NCBI RefSeq assembly: GCF_000022025.1
Contig: NC_011879.1
Location: forward strand, 186,001-250,000
Direction of reading: 5' to 3'
DNA: 64,000 nt
Origin: Pseudarthrobacter chlorophenolicus A6
GTDB taxonomy: Bacteria; Actinomycetota; Actinomycetes; Actinomycetales; Micrococcaceae
Position 1 is the stretch's first letter, and each line of letters starts with the position of its first letter. Under the pieces are notes generated by a model. That model made no database searches, was not told where the DNA came from, and saw only the letters and a program-made list of their open reading frames with translations. The position numbers and the translations under genes are program-made. Below, one piece after another: positions 49,816 to 58,374 of this stretch.

Positions 49816-49877
49816 GCAACGTGGTCATGGGGTGGTTGCTGCGGTGAAATCCGGATGCCGGTGGTTAGGCTGAGAGC

Positions 49878-50387
49878 ATGGGCGCTTCGGCAGGCAACGA
49901 GGAGAAAGTCGTCAGTGACTGGCTGCGCGACGCCCTCGAGTCCGTGCACCGGAAGCAGCCGGAACTTTGGCAATGGGGCGTGGGGGAGCGTGCCCGGGTC
50001 GGGCAAATATTCCGGGCACTCTACGAGACCGACCCCTTCCTCGGCGGATGGGACATCGACCTGGAATGGAACCGGGAAGGTGCCCATGGAGGTCCTAAAC
50101 GGCAACCGGAGAACAGCAGCGGATATGGCACTCCGGACATTGCAGTGCACCATCGCGGCAAGAAGGGCACCGAGCACAACCTGCTGATCGTCGAGTTCAA
50201 GAACGTCCACAGCCACGGCCGCACCAACTACAGAGACCGCCGGAAGGTCAGATGGTGGATGGAGGAGTTCTCGTACCGCTTTGGCGCCGTCATCGCGCTG
50301 GGTCCCTCGCTGCAGCGGTTTAGGCCGGCCGGAACCTGGCTCACACTTGACGAGCACGGCAAGCCAATCGAACGGCCCTGGCACTGA
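49878..50387 (+). CDS. PD-(D/E)xK nuclease-like protein, 169 aa
   Basis: YGTPDIAVHHRGKKGTEHNLLIVEFKN near residue 75 gives the PD ... (D/E)xK order of restriction-type nuclease folds; ERARVGQIFRALYE precedes it. TAGGCT lies 6 nt before the ATG and there is no ribosome site, so this is probably a leaderless gene of the ordinary -10 type. It sits against the direction of the transfer genes on both sides. Confidence 0.7.
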   Translation: MGASAGNEEKVVSDWLRDALESVHRKQPELWQWGVGERARVGQIFRALYETDPFLGGWDIDLEWNREGAHGGPKRQPENSSGYGTPDIAVHHRGKKGTEHNLLIVEFKNVHSHGRTNYRDRRKVRWWMEEFSYRFGAVIALGPSLQRFRPAGTWLTLDEHGKPIERPWH

Positions 50388-50400
50388 GGACCGGTTGCGC

Positions 50401-51798
50401 TCACCATTCGATGCGAAGCCGGCGGGGAAGCTTTGCGTCGCCGCCGTTGCCGATGGCGGCGCCGAGTGGCCGGCCCTTGGTCAGGTGCGGCTTGGCGGGC
50501 GCGGGGTGCGGAACCTCGGCCTGTGCACGGTCCATCGGGGAGCCGATGAGTGCGGTGTGGTCGCCCTTGCGCAGCCAGTGCGGTGTGGCGGCGAGCAGCT
50601 TGGAGTTGTCCAGGACTGCGGTCGCGTCGAACGTGTGCCACGGGGAGAAGGCGTAGTCCATGAGCATTCCGCGGCGGGTCCAGCGTTCGGGGCCGGTGGC
50701 GTCGTTGATGGCGAAGTCGGCCTCAAGGTTGAAGAAGCCTTCGCTCATCAGGTGCCGGTCCGGGAACCATTCCTCCCAGTGGGCGATGCCGATGCGCGCG
50801 GCGGGGGAGTCCTGGCCGCGGCCGGGGAATTCGCGGAGGACTTTCGAGAGGATCCGGTAGATCTCGTGGCGGGGGTCGGTGCCGGTGTGGCTGGAGCGGT
50901 CCGGGTGCGGGGCGGCAATGAACACGACGGTGAGGCCCGACGTTTCCAGGGGGCGTTCGGAAATGACCTGGGCCCAGCGGCGTACCTTGTTTTCGAAAGA
51001 CGTCGAGGCGGTCGCGGTCAGTTCAAAGACGATGCGCATGCCGTCGTGCCGGACGATGGTGCCGTCGGCGCGGCGGCCGTCCGGACGGGTCAGCTTCTTG
51101 CCGAGGCCGGAGCCGGCGAGCAGGTCGATGGAGGACAGCTTCTCGCCCAGCACCGCTCCAATGTCCAGGTACTCGGCGGCGCGCAGGCCCAGCTCGGTGG
51201 AGAGCACGTTGTGCCGGTCGTACTGACCGCCCGTGGACCACGGCTGGCCGGCGGTGACGCTGAGCCACTCGGGCCCGGTGAGCGTGGGCTCAATGACCTT
51301 GCTGAACGCGTCGGAGTTCGCGGTGCGGAACACGACACTGCTGTTCATGCCGGGGTTGGGCCGCAGCTTGTTCGCGTAGGTGCCGACGTCGACCAGGTCC
51401 AGGGAAAAGGACGCAGCCATCGAGGAGTAGTTGGGGTCCAGGAAGTATCGGCAGCCGGTCAGCGCTGCCAGCTGCTCAGCGGAGACGGTCCGCCACGAGT
51501 CCAGGACACCCCAGGCGGCGAGCCGGTCCGTGCGTCCCCGGTTGGCCGTGGCGATGCGCAGCGCCTCGTCCTCATCCAAGAGCAGCTTGGCGTTGACCGG
51601 GGAGATGCCTTCCTTCTTGTGGTGCCTGGCCATCGGGCCGGTGATCCAGTTTGCCTGGGAGCCCGGAACCCACAGCCGGTCCCAGTACGGGTCGCGGCGG
51701 TTGTGCATGGCCAGCTCGTCGATCGGGTTGGCCGAGGGCATCATCTCCGCGTGGATGCCTTCGGCGGCTGCCCTTCGCTCGGGTGTAACGGTTACCAA
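50401..51798 (-). CDS. Transfer-region protein, possible replication-relaxation/PD-(D/E)xK type, 465 aa
   Basis: TTG start overlapping the stop of the ATPase gene (TTGGTAA), with GGAGC upstream. RRADGTIVRHDGMRIVFELTATASTSFENKVRRWAQVI around residue 240 resembles the PD...ExK-like core of replication-relaxation family proteins near conjugation genes; this is a tentative reading. No signal or span. The gene follows and is coupled to the TraG/VirB4-like ATPase. Confidence 0.6.
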   Translation of the reverse strand: MVTVTPERRAAAEGIHAEMMPSANPIDELAMHNRRDPYWDRLWVPGSQANWITGPMARHHKKEGISPVNAKLLLDEDEALRIATANRGRTDRLAAWGVLDSWRTVSAEQLAALTGCRYFLDPNYSSMAASFSLDLVDVGTYANKLRPNPGMNSSVVFRTANSDAFSKVIEPTLTGPEWLSVTAGQPWSTGGQYDRHNVLSTELGLRAAEYLDIGAVLGEKLSSIDLLAGSGLGKKLTRPDGRRADGTIVRHDGMRIVFELTATASTSFENKVRRWAQVISERPLETSGLTVVFIAAPHPDRSSHTGTDPRHEIYRILSKVLREFPGRGQDSPAARIGIAHWEEWFPDRHLMSEGFFNLEADFAINDATGPERWTRRGMLMDYAFSPWHTFDATAVLDNSKLLAATPHWLRKGDHTALIGSPMDRAQAEVPHPAPAKPHLTKGRPLGAAIGNGGDAKLPRRLRIEW

Positions 51799-54257
51799 GG
51801 GAAAGCTCCTGCGGGTTCATGGGTGTAGCCCTGCGCTGCTGCGTAAGTGGAGATGTCTGCTTCGAAATTGGGGAGCTTGACGATGAACGCCGACTGCCGG
51901 CGCTGCTCGACCTCGGAGCGGACGACAACGTGGAACGGCTCCAGATGTTGAATGTCCTCGGTCGTCCATTCGCTGCTGGAGCCGACGTTGGCGGCCACCT
52001 CACCGGCTGTCGTGACGTCCGTCTGCGCGAAGGAGATCAGCGTCGAGTAGGTGAGGAAGTTGTTGCGCAGCGCGGCACCCAGCTGTTCCGGCCGCTGGGT
52101 GGCCAGGATCGCCCGGATGCCGTAGGACCGGCCCTGGTCGCGGATCCATGCGACGACTTCCGGAGAGGTGCCGGCCAGCAGCGCAAGCTCGTCTGCGAAG
52201 ACGGACACCGATCGGCCTGCCTCCAGCCAGCCCGAGCATGTCCGCTTCATCGCGTTCTGCATCGAGAACATCAGCAGCGAGGAGATCTGCTGGTTCTGTT
52301 CGTCATCCAAGAGCACGCCCGACGGCGAGGATCCGGTGTTGATGACCACGGAGCGGTGGCCTTCGAGGATGTCCGTCCAGCTGACCTTCCGGCGTGACGG
52401 GCTCCACCAGTCCTCCATGATCAGGAGCTGTTCGAACTTGTTCCGCGGCGGTTCCAGGAACGGGCGGCGGGCCGACTCGGTGCGGTCCTCGAAGAGTGAG
52501 GAGATGGCGATGTACGCCTGCTCCAATGTCTGGTCCGGGGTGCCGCGTTCGCGCAGCTTGATGCCCAGGGCTTTGATGCCGGTGGCGAGCTGTACGGCGA
52601 TTTTGTCGGACGTGCCGGCGAGCAGCTGGAAGGCGTAGTAGAGCGGGGACATCCCGTGTTTGAGGATGCGTTCGTCCCGGTCCTCGATGGAGTCGATCAC
52701 CCGGTCGTCCACGGCCAGGGCTGCGGTGAGGATGGCCACGATGGTCGGGAAGGAACGGGGGCCGATCGCTTCGGCGCCGAAGGTGTACTTCAGAGCGTTG
52801 GTGAAGAACACGGCCTTGGCGGCGTTGTCGCCGGGGACGGCGAACAGGTCGATGGCCGGAGTGTGGGGGTCGGCGACGTCGATGGTGAGGATCTTGTCGC
52901 CGAGAGTGTGGGCCCACTTCACGTACTTGGCGACGCCGTCACCTTTGGACTCGAAGGCGATGAGGGTGTTGCGGCTGCCGGGGTAGCCGGGCTTGCCGGA
53001 CGGGTTCACACGTTCCAGGCAGTGCCAGCCGAAAAGGGAACGGACCAGCAGGGATTTTCCGGAGCTTGGCTTGCCGACAATCGCGACGCCGAAGAGCATG
53101 GCGGCTGCGGACAGGTGCGCCGACCCGTCATCGTTCATGCCCAACAGCGGGCCGATCTGCTGCAGCATCACGGGGGGAGTGGCGCGGGCCCGGGTTGCCG
53201 CGGCGCCGGAGACGGCGCCGGCGTGCGGGGAGACCATGCCGACGACGACGTTGGGGCCGACCATGAACGTGTCCGGAGCCAAAGGGTAGTCGCCGTCCGA
53301 GGCGGGGACGTACTTTTCGAACGGGACTTTCTCGTCGCCGACCCGTCGGGTACCGCGGATGGTCTGCTCCTTTCGTGGCGGCCGGGGGCGGCCGCGACGT
53401 GCAGAGGGTGCCGCGAACACGGGCTGGGCCAGGCGGTTGCGGAGCTTGGTGTCCGGGGAGGCGATGCGCCCGGCCAGCGCGGCCAATCCAAGGAGCACGG
53501 CCACACCGGAGAGGCCGTAGAGGAGCGGGGCGATGCCGGCGGGAATGTAGGTCGCGTACTCGGCCGGCAGCTGCGGAAGCCCGAAGAGTGTCGCCGCGGC
53601 CAGCAGCAAACCGACCGGCAGTCCGAAGAACAAGGCGTGCTTCGTCGGGGCAAACTTCACGCCGGAGTCCAGATCAAAACCGGGCAGGCCGGCGGTGACC
53701 TGGGAGAGCAGGGACGTCACTTCATCCTTCGTGGAACCGCCCGCGGTGATGGAGACGACGACGGCCGTCGGGGATGTGGAGTGGTGCGTCGGGACCGCGG
53801 TGCCGAGTCGGTTTCCGAGCCATGGCGTGTAGAACTTCCGCTCCTTGTTGGAGGGTTTCCGCATCGTGACAGCGACCCAGGAACCTTCGGGCATCGCGTT
53901 GGCCAGGATCCGCGGCAGTTCGGTCGGGTCGATGCCGGACTGTGTCTCGCGAAGCGCCGGGGACGGCCGGTAGTTGAGTGTTCCGATGGCCGGGGTGTCA
54001 CCGAGATCCTCCGGCATTTGCGCTTCTTCGGCGCGGGCACCGACGGTGTGGGCCAGGTGCAAGGGGGCGTTCGTTCCGAGCGAGGCGGCAGGCAGGATCA
54101 GGTAGCCGTTCAGCCCGCTGGACTCTCGCCGGGTCAGCAGGGTGGCCTGACCGGAATTGGTCGCGGCCGAGGCGAAAGTTCCGGCACGCTGGGTGAAGGT
54201 TGTGGGGTTTGTGTCGATGCCGCCGGCTCGTGCCAGGCGAAAAATGCGCTGCTCCAT
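51792..54257 (-). CDS. TraG/VirB4-like conjugation ATPase
   Basis: 821 residues. Two membrane spans near residues 205-228 and 235-262, Walker A GKPSSGKS near residue 397, LIAFESKGDG after it, and SVFADELALLAG (Walker B) near 688, followed by IRAILATQRPEQLGAALRNN, the arrangement of coupling or secretion ATPases of the TraG/TrwB/VirB4 class. The N-terminal ~200 residues are a separate domain. Start chosen at ATG 54257, 7 nt after a CTACGCATGTT box. Confidence 0.85.
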   Translation of the reverse strand: MEQRIFRLARAGGIDTNPTTFTQRAGTFASAATNSGQATLLTRRESSGLNGYLILPAASLGTNAPLHLAHTVGARAEEAQMPEDLGDTPAIGTLNYRPSPALRETQSGIDPTELPRILANAMPEGSWVAVTMRKPSNKERKFYTPWLGNRLGTAVPTHHSTSPTAVVVSITAGGSTKDEVTSLLSQVTAGLPGFDLDSGVKFAPTKHALFFGLPVGLLLAAATLFGLPQLPAEYATYIPAGIAPLLYGLSGVAVLLGLAALAGRIASPDTKLRNRLAQPVFAAPSARRGRPRPPRKEQTIRGTRRVGDEKVPFEKYVPASDGDYPLAPDTFMVGPNVVVGMVSPHAGAVSGAAATRARATPPVMLQQIGPLLGMNDDGSAHLSAAAMLFGVAIVGKPSSGKSLLVRSLFGWHCLERVNPSGKPGYPGSRNTLIAFESKGDGVAKYVKWAHTLGDKILTIDVADPHTPAIDLFAVPGDNAAKAVFFTNALKYTFGAEAIGPRSFPTIVAILTAALAVDDRVIDSIEDRDERILKHGMSPLYYAFQLLAGTSDKIAVQLATGIKALGIKLRERGTPDQTLEQAYIAISSLFEDRTESARRPFLEPPRNKFEQLLIMEDWWSPSRRKVSWTDILEGHRSVVINTGSSPSGVLLDDEQNQQISSLLMFSMQNAMKRTCSGWLEAGRSVSVFADELALLAGTSPEVVAWIRDQGRSYGIRAILATQRPEQLGAALRNNFLTYSTLISFAQTDVTTAGEVAANVGSSSEWTTEDIQHLEPFHVVVRSEVEQRRQSAFIVKLPNFEADISTYAAAQGYTHEPAGAFPW

Positions 54258-54264
54258 GCCCTGG

Positions 54265-54275
54265 AACATGCGTAG
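54265..54275 (-). promoter_or_regulatory. CTACGCATGTT box for TraG/VirB4-like gene
   Basis: 11-mer, spacer CCAGGGC, ATG; nearly identical to 49798-49815. Confidence 0.65.
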
Positions 54276-54314
54276 TTTCCCGGGGGACAGCCCCACAGAC
54301 CCGGCCAGGCGGAT

Positions 54315-54572
54315 TTAGGGCTTTTCCCAGCGCCGGATCGGCTGCAAAAATCCCCGAATCGCCCGAAGCCGGGATTGGGCGCCCAGCCCCTCTTCTTGCC
54401 TATAGAACATATGTACGGCTGCGAACATGTCAGACCGCCATGCGCAAGCGATCCGGTGTCTCCAAGACGGGTCCCGTAGCTCTTCCGCTGGTACTTCTTC
54501 TGTGTGCGGCTGCCCCGCAGATGCGACGGCCCTTTCCAGAACTTTCTCCCAAAAACTCTTGGGTGGTCCCAT
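54315..54572 (-). CDS. Doubtful ORF, 85 aa
   Basis: A charged, Trp-rich reading (KSFWEKVLERAV; RIACAWRSDMFAAVHMFYRQEEG) with only moderate third-position GC and no ribosome site. A GCCGCACACA box (54502-54511) and a GCCGTACATA variant (~54412) lie inside it without start codons at the right distance. Possibly a leader or decayed gene. Confidence 0.25.
   Translation of the reverse strand: MGPPKSFWEKVLERAVASAGQPHTEEVPAEELRDPSWRHRIACAWRSDMFAAVHMFYRQEEGLGAQSRLRAIRGFLQPIRRWEKP
54502..54511 (-). promoter_or_regulatory. Isolated GCCGCACACA box
   Basis: Perfect box; ACC stands at the expected start position. Either a non-coding transcript start or a remnant. Confidence 0.35.
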
Positions 54573-55834
54573 GCTCGGCGCATGTCACCGCTGGTGTCGC
54601 TTGCAGCGGGCCTTTAATGGCCTGCGGCCGGCAGTGGGTGCCACCCGGCATTGGTTTGTTGGACGCCGAATGTTGTGGCGGGGTTTGGCCTGCGGCCGGC
54701 GGTGGGTGCCTGGCACACATAGAGGGTTGGTGGAAGTGACTGCGTTGGTATGGGGCTGCGCCCCGGTGGTGTGGGTGGCTGAATGTGTGGACTGAGGGCC
54801 TTGGTGGATGCCTGCGGCGCGGACGGCGGGGCGCCACGTTTCTCGTTTCGGTGCAGCGCACTGCGAGACGAATTGCTACGCAATGGTTCTTCTGCCTGGA
54901 CGAATCGAAGCGCCTCATCGTTTCTTCACTGCGAGGCCAGCAGCGCGGAGCGCCGGTGTCCACTTCGTTCCCCAACCCGTGAACATTCCGTCCACGGAAC
55001 GGCGGCGAAGCCGCAGAGGAACCGTCAGCTAAGCATCACGGGCGACGTCCCGCTTACGGCCCGCCGCAGGCGACACCGCCCCAGGAACAAGACACCGCAG
55101 GAGGGGCCACCGGCACGGGGCGAAGCCCTGAGAAACACACCGGCCAGCGCAGCGGCCACGAGAAGCAGGTGGCGCAGCCACCGGGGAGAACACATCGAGC
55201 TTCGGGACGAACCACGACACGGAAGACGAACCGCTGACGGCCCGCCGCAGGCGACACCAACGGTGGAACAAGGAACCGACGGCAACAAGCCACCGGCCCG
55301 GGGCGCAGCCCCCGTCATCATGATGATCTACATGACGATGAAACATCGGACGGCGGAGCCGGGGAAGGCGCAGCCTCCGCGCAGCGGAGACACCACGGAC
55401 AAGGCCGCGCAGCGGCCAGGGCAACGAATCGAAGTACGAGCCGGGAGGCGGGTCGAGAACACCACGGGCCGCGCGCAGCGCGGACGCGGAGCGCAGCGCA
55501 GCACGGACCACAGAACGAAGGACAACAAGCAGCCGCGGCGAAAAGCATGCCGCGGAGCGCGCGCAGCGCGCGAGCAGCCGGCCGCAGGCCAGGAAACAAA
55601 AAGAAGATCACGACGCGGGGAAACGAACCGAAGAGCAGGACGGTCAGCGAATCGGGAAACACGAAGGGCGAGGGGCGAAGCCCCGAGTCCTCTTAATATG
55701 TCTGTCCAACCGCTGCCACCACCTGTTTGCTCGACGGCCGTTCGGATTTTTCACACCGGGTCCACGGCTACCGCCGGACCATCACAGCGCACCACCTATC
55801 GGCGGCGCGGGGGTTGGGATGCAGGGGCTATCGC

Positions 55835-56200
55835 CTACTTGGCGGTCGTGCTGACGTACTGCCCGTTCTCGACGTTGATCATGTCGCCGGTCCGGAACTT
55901 GCGGCAGTCGGCCTTGCGCATCGACTGCTTGGTTATCTGGCCGGTGTCGCGCTTGATGGAGACGAAGCATTTGGTCTGCGTCTCTCCGATGTCCATAACT
56001 TCGGCGACACCGTTGTAGTTGACCGAGCCCGGCTCGTGGTTTTCGGCCGCATCCGGGGTGAGGAAGCTGATGGCGAACCAGGCCGCGAGGGCTGCGGTCA
56101 CGGCGACGAACACCAGTCCTGGACCTCGAAAGAATTTCTTCGCGGCGCTGGGTCCGTCCGGCTGTGCCGGTGGACTTGGTTCATGCGGGTGATTGTTCAC
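55835..56200 (-). CDS. Single-span membrane protein, 121 aa
   Basis: A Pro-rich cytosolic N-terminus, one span (GLVFVAVTAALAAWFAISFL, residues ~28-47) and an outside domain with two Cys residues (TKCFVSIKR; RKADCRKFR) and a GDMINVENGQYVS end. GTG start after AGGAACCC. Last gene of the Clp_N cluster run before the hairpin region; role unknown. Confidence 0.65.
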   Translation of the reverse strand: MNNHPHEPSPPAQPDGPSAAKKFFRGPGLVFVAVTAALAAWFAISFLTPDAAENHEPGSVNYNGVAEVMDIGETQTKCFVSIKRDTGQITKQSMRKADCRKFRTGDMINVENGQYVSTTAK

Positions 56201-56232
56201 GGGTTCCTGTTCGGGGTTTCGTCTGGAGGTTG

Positions 56233-56424
56233 TCAGCGGGCGGCGCGGTCCAGGGCGGCCTTGGCTTGGGCGATCGCCTGGCGCGCTTCGCGCAGTGCCT
56301 GCGCCTGGTCGGAGCTCGGTCCGGTTCCGTCCCGCCAGTCGGAGCGGAGTTCATCTTCGACGTCGCCGAGCATGGCGAACGCGTTGGACCGCATCTCATC
56401 GAAGGTCGGCAAGTACTCAGCCAT
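56233..56424 (-). CDS. Small helical acidic protein, 63 aa
   Basis: MAEYLPTFDEMRSNAFAMLGDVEDELRSDWRDG followed by an Ala/Gln-rich helix. ATG 56424 follows GAGAGGACAC. Not recognised; lies 33 nt before the membrane-protein gene, likely cotranscribed. Confidence 0.6.
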   Translation of the reverse strand: MAEYLPTFDEMRSNAFAMLGDVEDELRSDWRDGTGPSSDQAQALREARQAIAQAKAALDRAAR

Positions 56425-56526
56425 GCAGTGTCCTCTCGTCGTGCTGCCGTCAGGGTTGTCCGGCTCTGGCAAGACTAGCGGTGCCCATCCGGGTGAGTGG
56501 CCTGCGGCTTCGCTCGGGACTATCAG

Positions 56527-56940
56527 TTACTTGCCGGCACTGATGGCGTCTTCCCGGATCGCGGCACTGTGTGCGTCCAGCACCCGTGAGGCGGCGCCAT
56601 CGTGCCGGCAGGTCAGGGCCAACAGAATGTGTTCTGCCGTGATCTCTTCACCCTCGCCGGCTTCGGTCCATGCGAGGTCGAGGACTTCCTTGGCTGCCGG
56701 AGTGAAAGGCAGGTGCCAGTTCCCGGGCTCGGTCTCGTCGCGGACGGTGTGATCGAGCACCGAGCCATGGCTGATGCCGAGGCTGGCGAGGATGCAGTGT
56801 GCGCGGCTTGCCGGAGCGTTGTCTCGTGTCAGTGCAAGCAGGAGATGTTCGGTGCCGACGAAGTGGTGGTTCAGGGCACGGGCCTCGGCCTGGGCGTTGA
56901 TGATGATGCGCTTGGCCTGGTCGTTGTACCGCTCAAACAC
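56527..56940 (-). CDS. Stand-alone Clp_N domain protein, 137 aa
   Basis: FERYNDQAKRIIINAQAEARALNHHFVGTEHLLLALT is the first Clp N-repeat and AKEVLDLAWTEAGEGEEITAEHILLALT the second; there is no ATPase module. Clp_N domains in ClpA/ClpC bind adaptors and substrates. GTG start with AAGGAGGGCGCCC before it, overlapping the upstream stop by GTGTTTGA. Confidence 0.85.
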   Translation of the reverse strand: MFERYNDQAKRIIINAQAEARALNHHFVGTEHLLLALTRDNAPASRAHCILASLGISHGSVLDHTVRDETEPGNWHLPFTPAAKEVLDLAWTEAGEGEEITAEHILLALTCRHDGAASRVLDAHSAAIREDAISAGK

Positions 56941-57844
56941 GGGCGCCCTCCTTCTTGGCCGCGGTCCTCTCCTGGGTTCCCAGGACACGGGTCATGAGCC
57001 GCTCGGTTGTGTACTCGACGCTGCGGCCGAGAATAATGTCATGCCCCCGGGAGTCTTTGCCTCGGTGCTCAGTCGCATGAGGTGTCATGATGCGGACCTG
57101 AATGCTGGCGCCGGGCACGTTACCGAGTTCTGCCGCAGCGGCGAAGGCGTCCGGGTAGGAAGCAAACTTTCCCCAGGAGGAAGGCTTCGGGTACATCGTG
57201 CAGACGTCGAAGAACTCGCCGTCGGCGAGCTGGATGGTGAAGGGGGCGATCTCCTGGTCGGGGTGTGCTGTTTGTGCGGCGGCAAGGTCCGGGTAGATCT
57301 TGGCGCCGTTCTTGAAGATGGACTTACCGACCGGCACGTAGACGTCGCAGCTGCGGGCAGCTGTCGGGGACGGCGCTGGCGTGGAATCCTGGATGGCTGC
57401 TTGGATCATCAGGTCTGTGATGCCGAGCCGTGAGAGCGCGGCACCGGCGGCACCGGAGCTGTTGCGGGCAAGGCCGGCGAGCAGGTGCTCGGGTCCGACG
57501 TGGTTGTCGCCCAGGATCATGGAGGACCTCAGGGCGTACTCAAGGACCTGCTTCAGGTTTTCACTGAAGGGGAGGCGGCCGGTGTCGTAACTGGTGCCGT
57601 AGGTCAGTTCCGCCACTGCCTGGGCCGCGATGGTTTCGGGGGCGATGCCCAGCGCGGCGATCACGGCTTCCGTCTTCGGGGAGATGCCGGGTGCGTTCTT
57701 CCACTGCCGGGTGGCCGGGCCGTAACCTCCGGTGACGGCGAGGAGCAGATGTTCTGTGCCAATGTGGTCCTGATGGACATGGTCGGCGATGTCCTTGGCC
57801 GCGAGCAGGGCGATGCGCGCCGTGTCATTGAACTTCTCAAACAT
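56933..57844 (-). CDS. Clp_N protein with C-terminal GE[FY]F domain, 303 aa
   Basis: Residues 1-145 carry two Clp N-repeats (DHIGTEHLLLAVT; NHVGPEHLLAGLA). Residues ~200-285 (FTIQLADGEFFDVCTM, YPDAFAAAAELGN, IQVRIMTP, GHDIILGRSVEYTTERL) are a domain also found at 58375, 60872 and 62341. ATG overlaps the upstream stop by ATGTTTGA. It may recruit something to a host Clp ATPase or mimic ClpC; inferred. Confidence 0.8.
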   Translation of the reverse strand: MFEKFNDTARIALLAAKDIADHVHQDHIGTEHLLLAVTGGYGPATRQWKNAPGISPKTEAVIAALGIAPETIAAQAVAELTYGTSYDTGRLPFSENLKQVLEYALRSSMILGDNHVGPEHLLAGLARNSSGAAGAALSRLGITDLMIQAAIQDSTPAPSPTAARSCDVYVPVGKSIFKNGAKIYPDLAAAQTAHPDQEIAPFTIQLADGEFFDVCTMYPKPSSWGKFASYPDAFAAAAELGNVPGASIQVRIMTPHATEHRGKDSRGHDIILGRSVEYTTERLMTRVLGTQERTAAKKEGARV

Positions 57845-58328
57845 GGGCGGCTTCCTTCCTGGCGGGCACGGTGTACTTGGCCGGGAACTGGTCGGCGATC
57901 TCCTCGGTGCGGATCGACACCCTTTTGAGGATGGTTCGGGTCCAAAAGACTTCGCCGTCGATGGTCTTCTTGCGCAGGCTGCCGTGGTCGCGGGTCAGGA
58001 TGCTGCTGCCGTCTTCCAGGGCGTCGGCCTCATCGAGGGTCACGAGCTGAACGGGGACGGGTTCGCCGAGGCGGATCTCGGTCGCCGTTTCGATTTCAGT
58101 GTCGCCAAGATAAACGTGGTAGCCGCCGACAGGGTAGTTGTTGCCGCCGTCGACGACGACAGCGTCCCAGCCGCCTTTGTGTTCCAGGAAGGGAACAACG
58201 ACAAGGCCGGTGCGCGGCATCAGCAGGACAAGTCCGCGTGCTTCGTGGGAGTAGCGGAGTCGGGGCAGGGACTTGCAGTAGTCGGTCGTGGAAAGGCCCA
58301 TGGCACGGGGGTCAGGTGTGTGGCTCAT
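57837..58328 (-). CDS. Untagged box-driven protein, 163 aa
   Basis: MSHTPDPRAMGLSTTDYCKSLPRLRYSHEARGLVLL... with an alternating beta pattern (YPVGGYHVYLGDTEIETATEIRLGE) and a C-terminal GEVFWTRTILKRVSI that may be a distant GE[FY]F-like strand set. The box places the ATG at 58328, excluding a longer start. Its stop overlaps the next Clp_N gene. Confidence 0.7.
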   Translation of the reverse strand: MSHTPDPRAMGLSTTDYCKSLPRLRYSHEARGLVLLMPRTGLVVVPFLEHKGGWDAVVVDGGNNYPVGGYHVYLGDTEIETATEIRLGEPVPVQLVTLDEADALEDGSSILTRDHGSLRKKTIDGEVFWTRTILKRVSIRTEEIADQFPAKYTVPARKEAAHV

Positions 58329-58336
58329 GGCCGTCA

Positions 58337-58346
58337 TGTGTGCGGA
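58337..58346 (-). promoter_or_regulatory. GCCGYACACA-like box for gene 57837-58328
   Basis: TCCGCACACA, spacer TGACGGCC, ATG; 28 nt past the upstream stop. Confidence 0.7.
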
Positions 58347-58374
58347 GTGAGGTGGGACCCTCACCGAGGACCGG

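Larger units (their letters stand above)
54276..55834. other. Non-coding region dense in GNA-triloop mini-hairpins
   Basis: At 55000-55690 the plus strand carries at least 14 short perfect hairpins with GCA, GAA or GGA triloops, for example GGTGGC-GCA-GCCACC (~55169), GGCCGC-GCA-GCGGCC (~55403), CCGCGC-GCA-GCGCGG (~55469), GGGGC-GAA-GCCCC (~55674) and GCGCGC-GCA-GCGCGC (~55558). At 54600-54830 the same kind appear in the opposite sense (GGCC-TGC-GGCC twice, GGGGC-TGC-GCCCC). A direct repeat beginning ACGGCCCGCCGCAGGCGACA occurs at ~55056 and ~55237. Between the arms (54840-55000) lie other inverted repeats. Long frames here are hairpin artefacts. Confidence 0.65.

Noticed and set aside
48977..49828. 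Longer N-terminus for the NERD protein
   Set aside because: The first ~60 residues would be an out-of-frame reading of the small membrane-protein gene, which has a clear hydrophobic helix and start-site box.
55029..56018. Long plus- and minus-strand frames at 54.8-56.0 kb
   Set aside because: Low-complexity Arg/Gly/Ala products of the hairpin field; stop codons are rare because of base composition.
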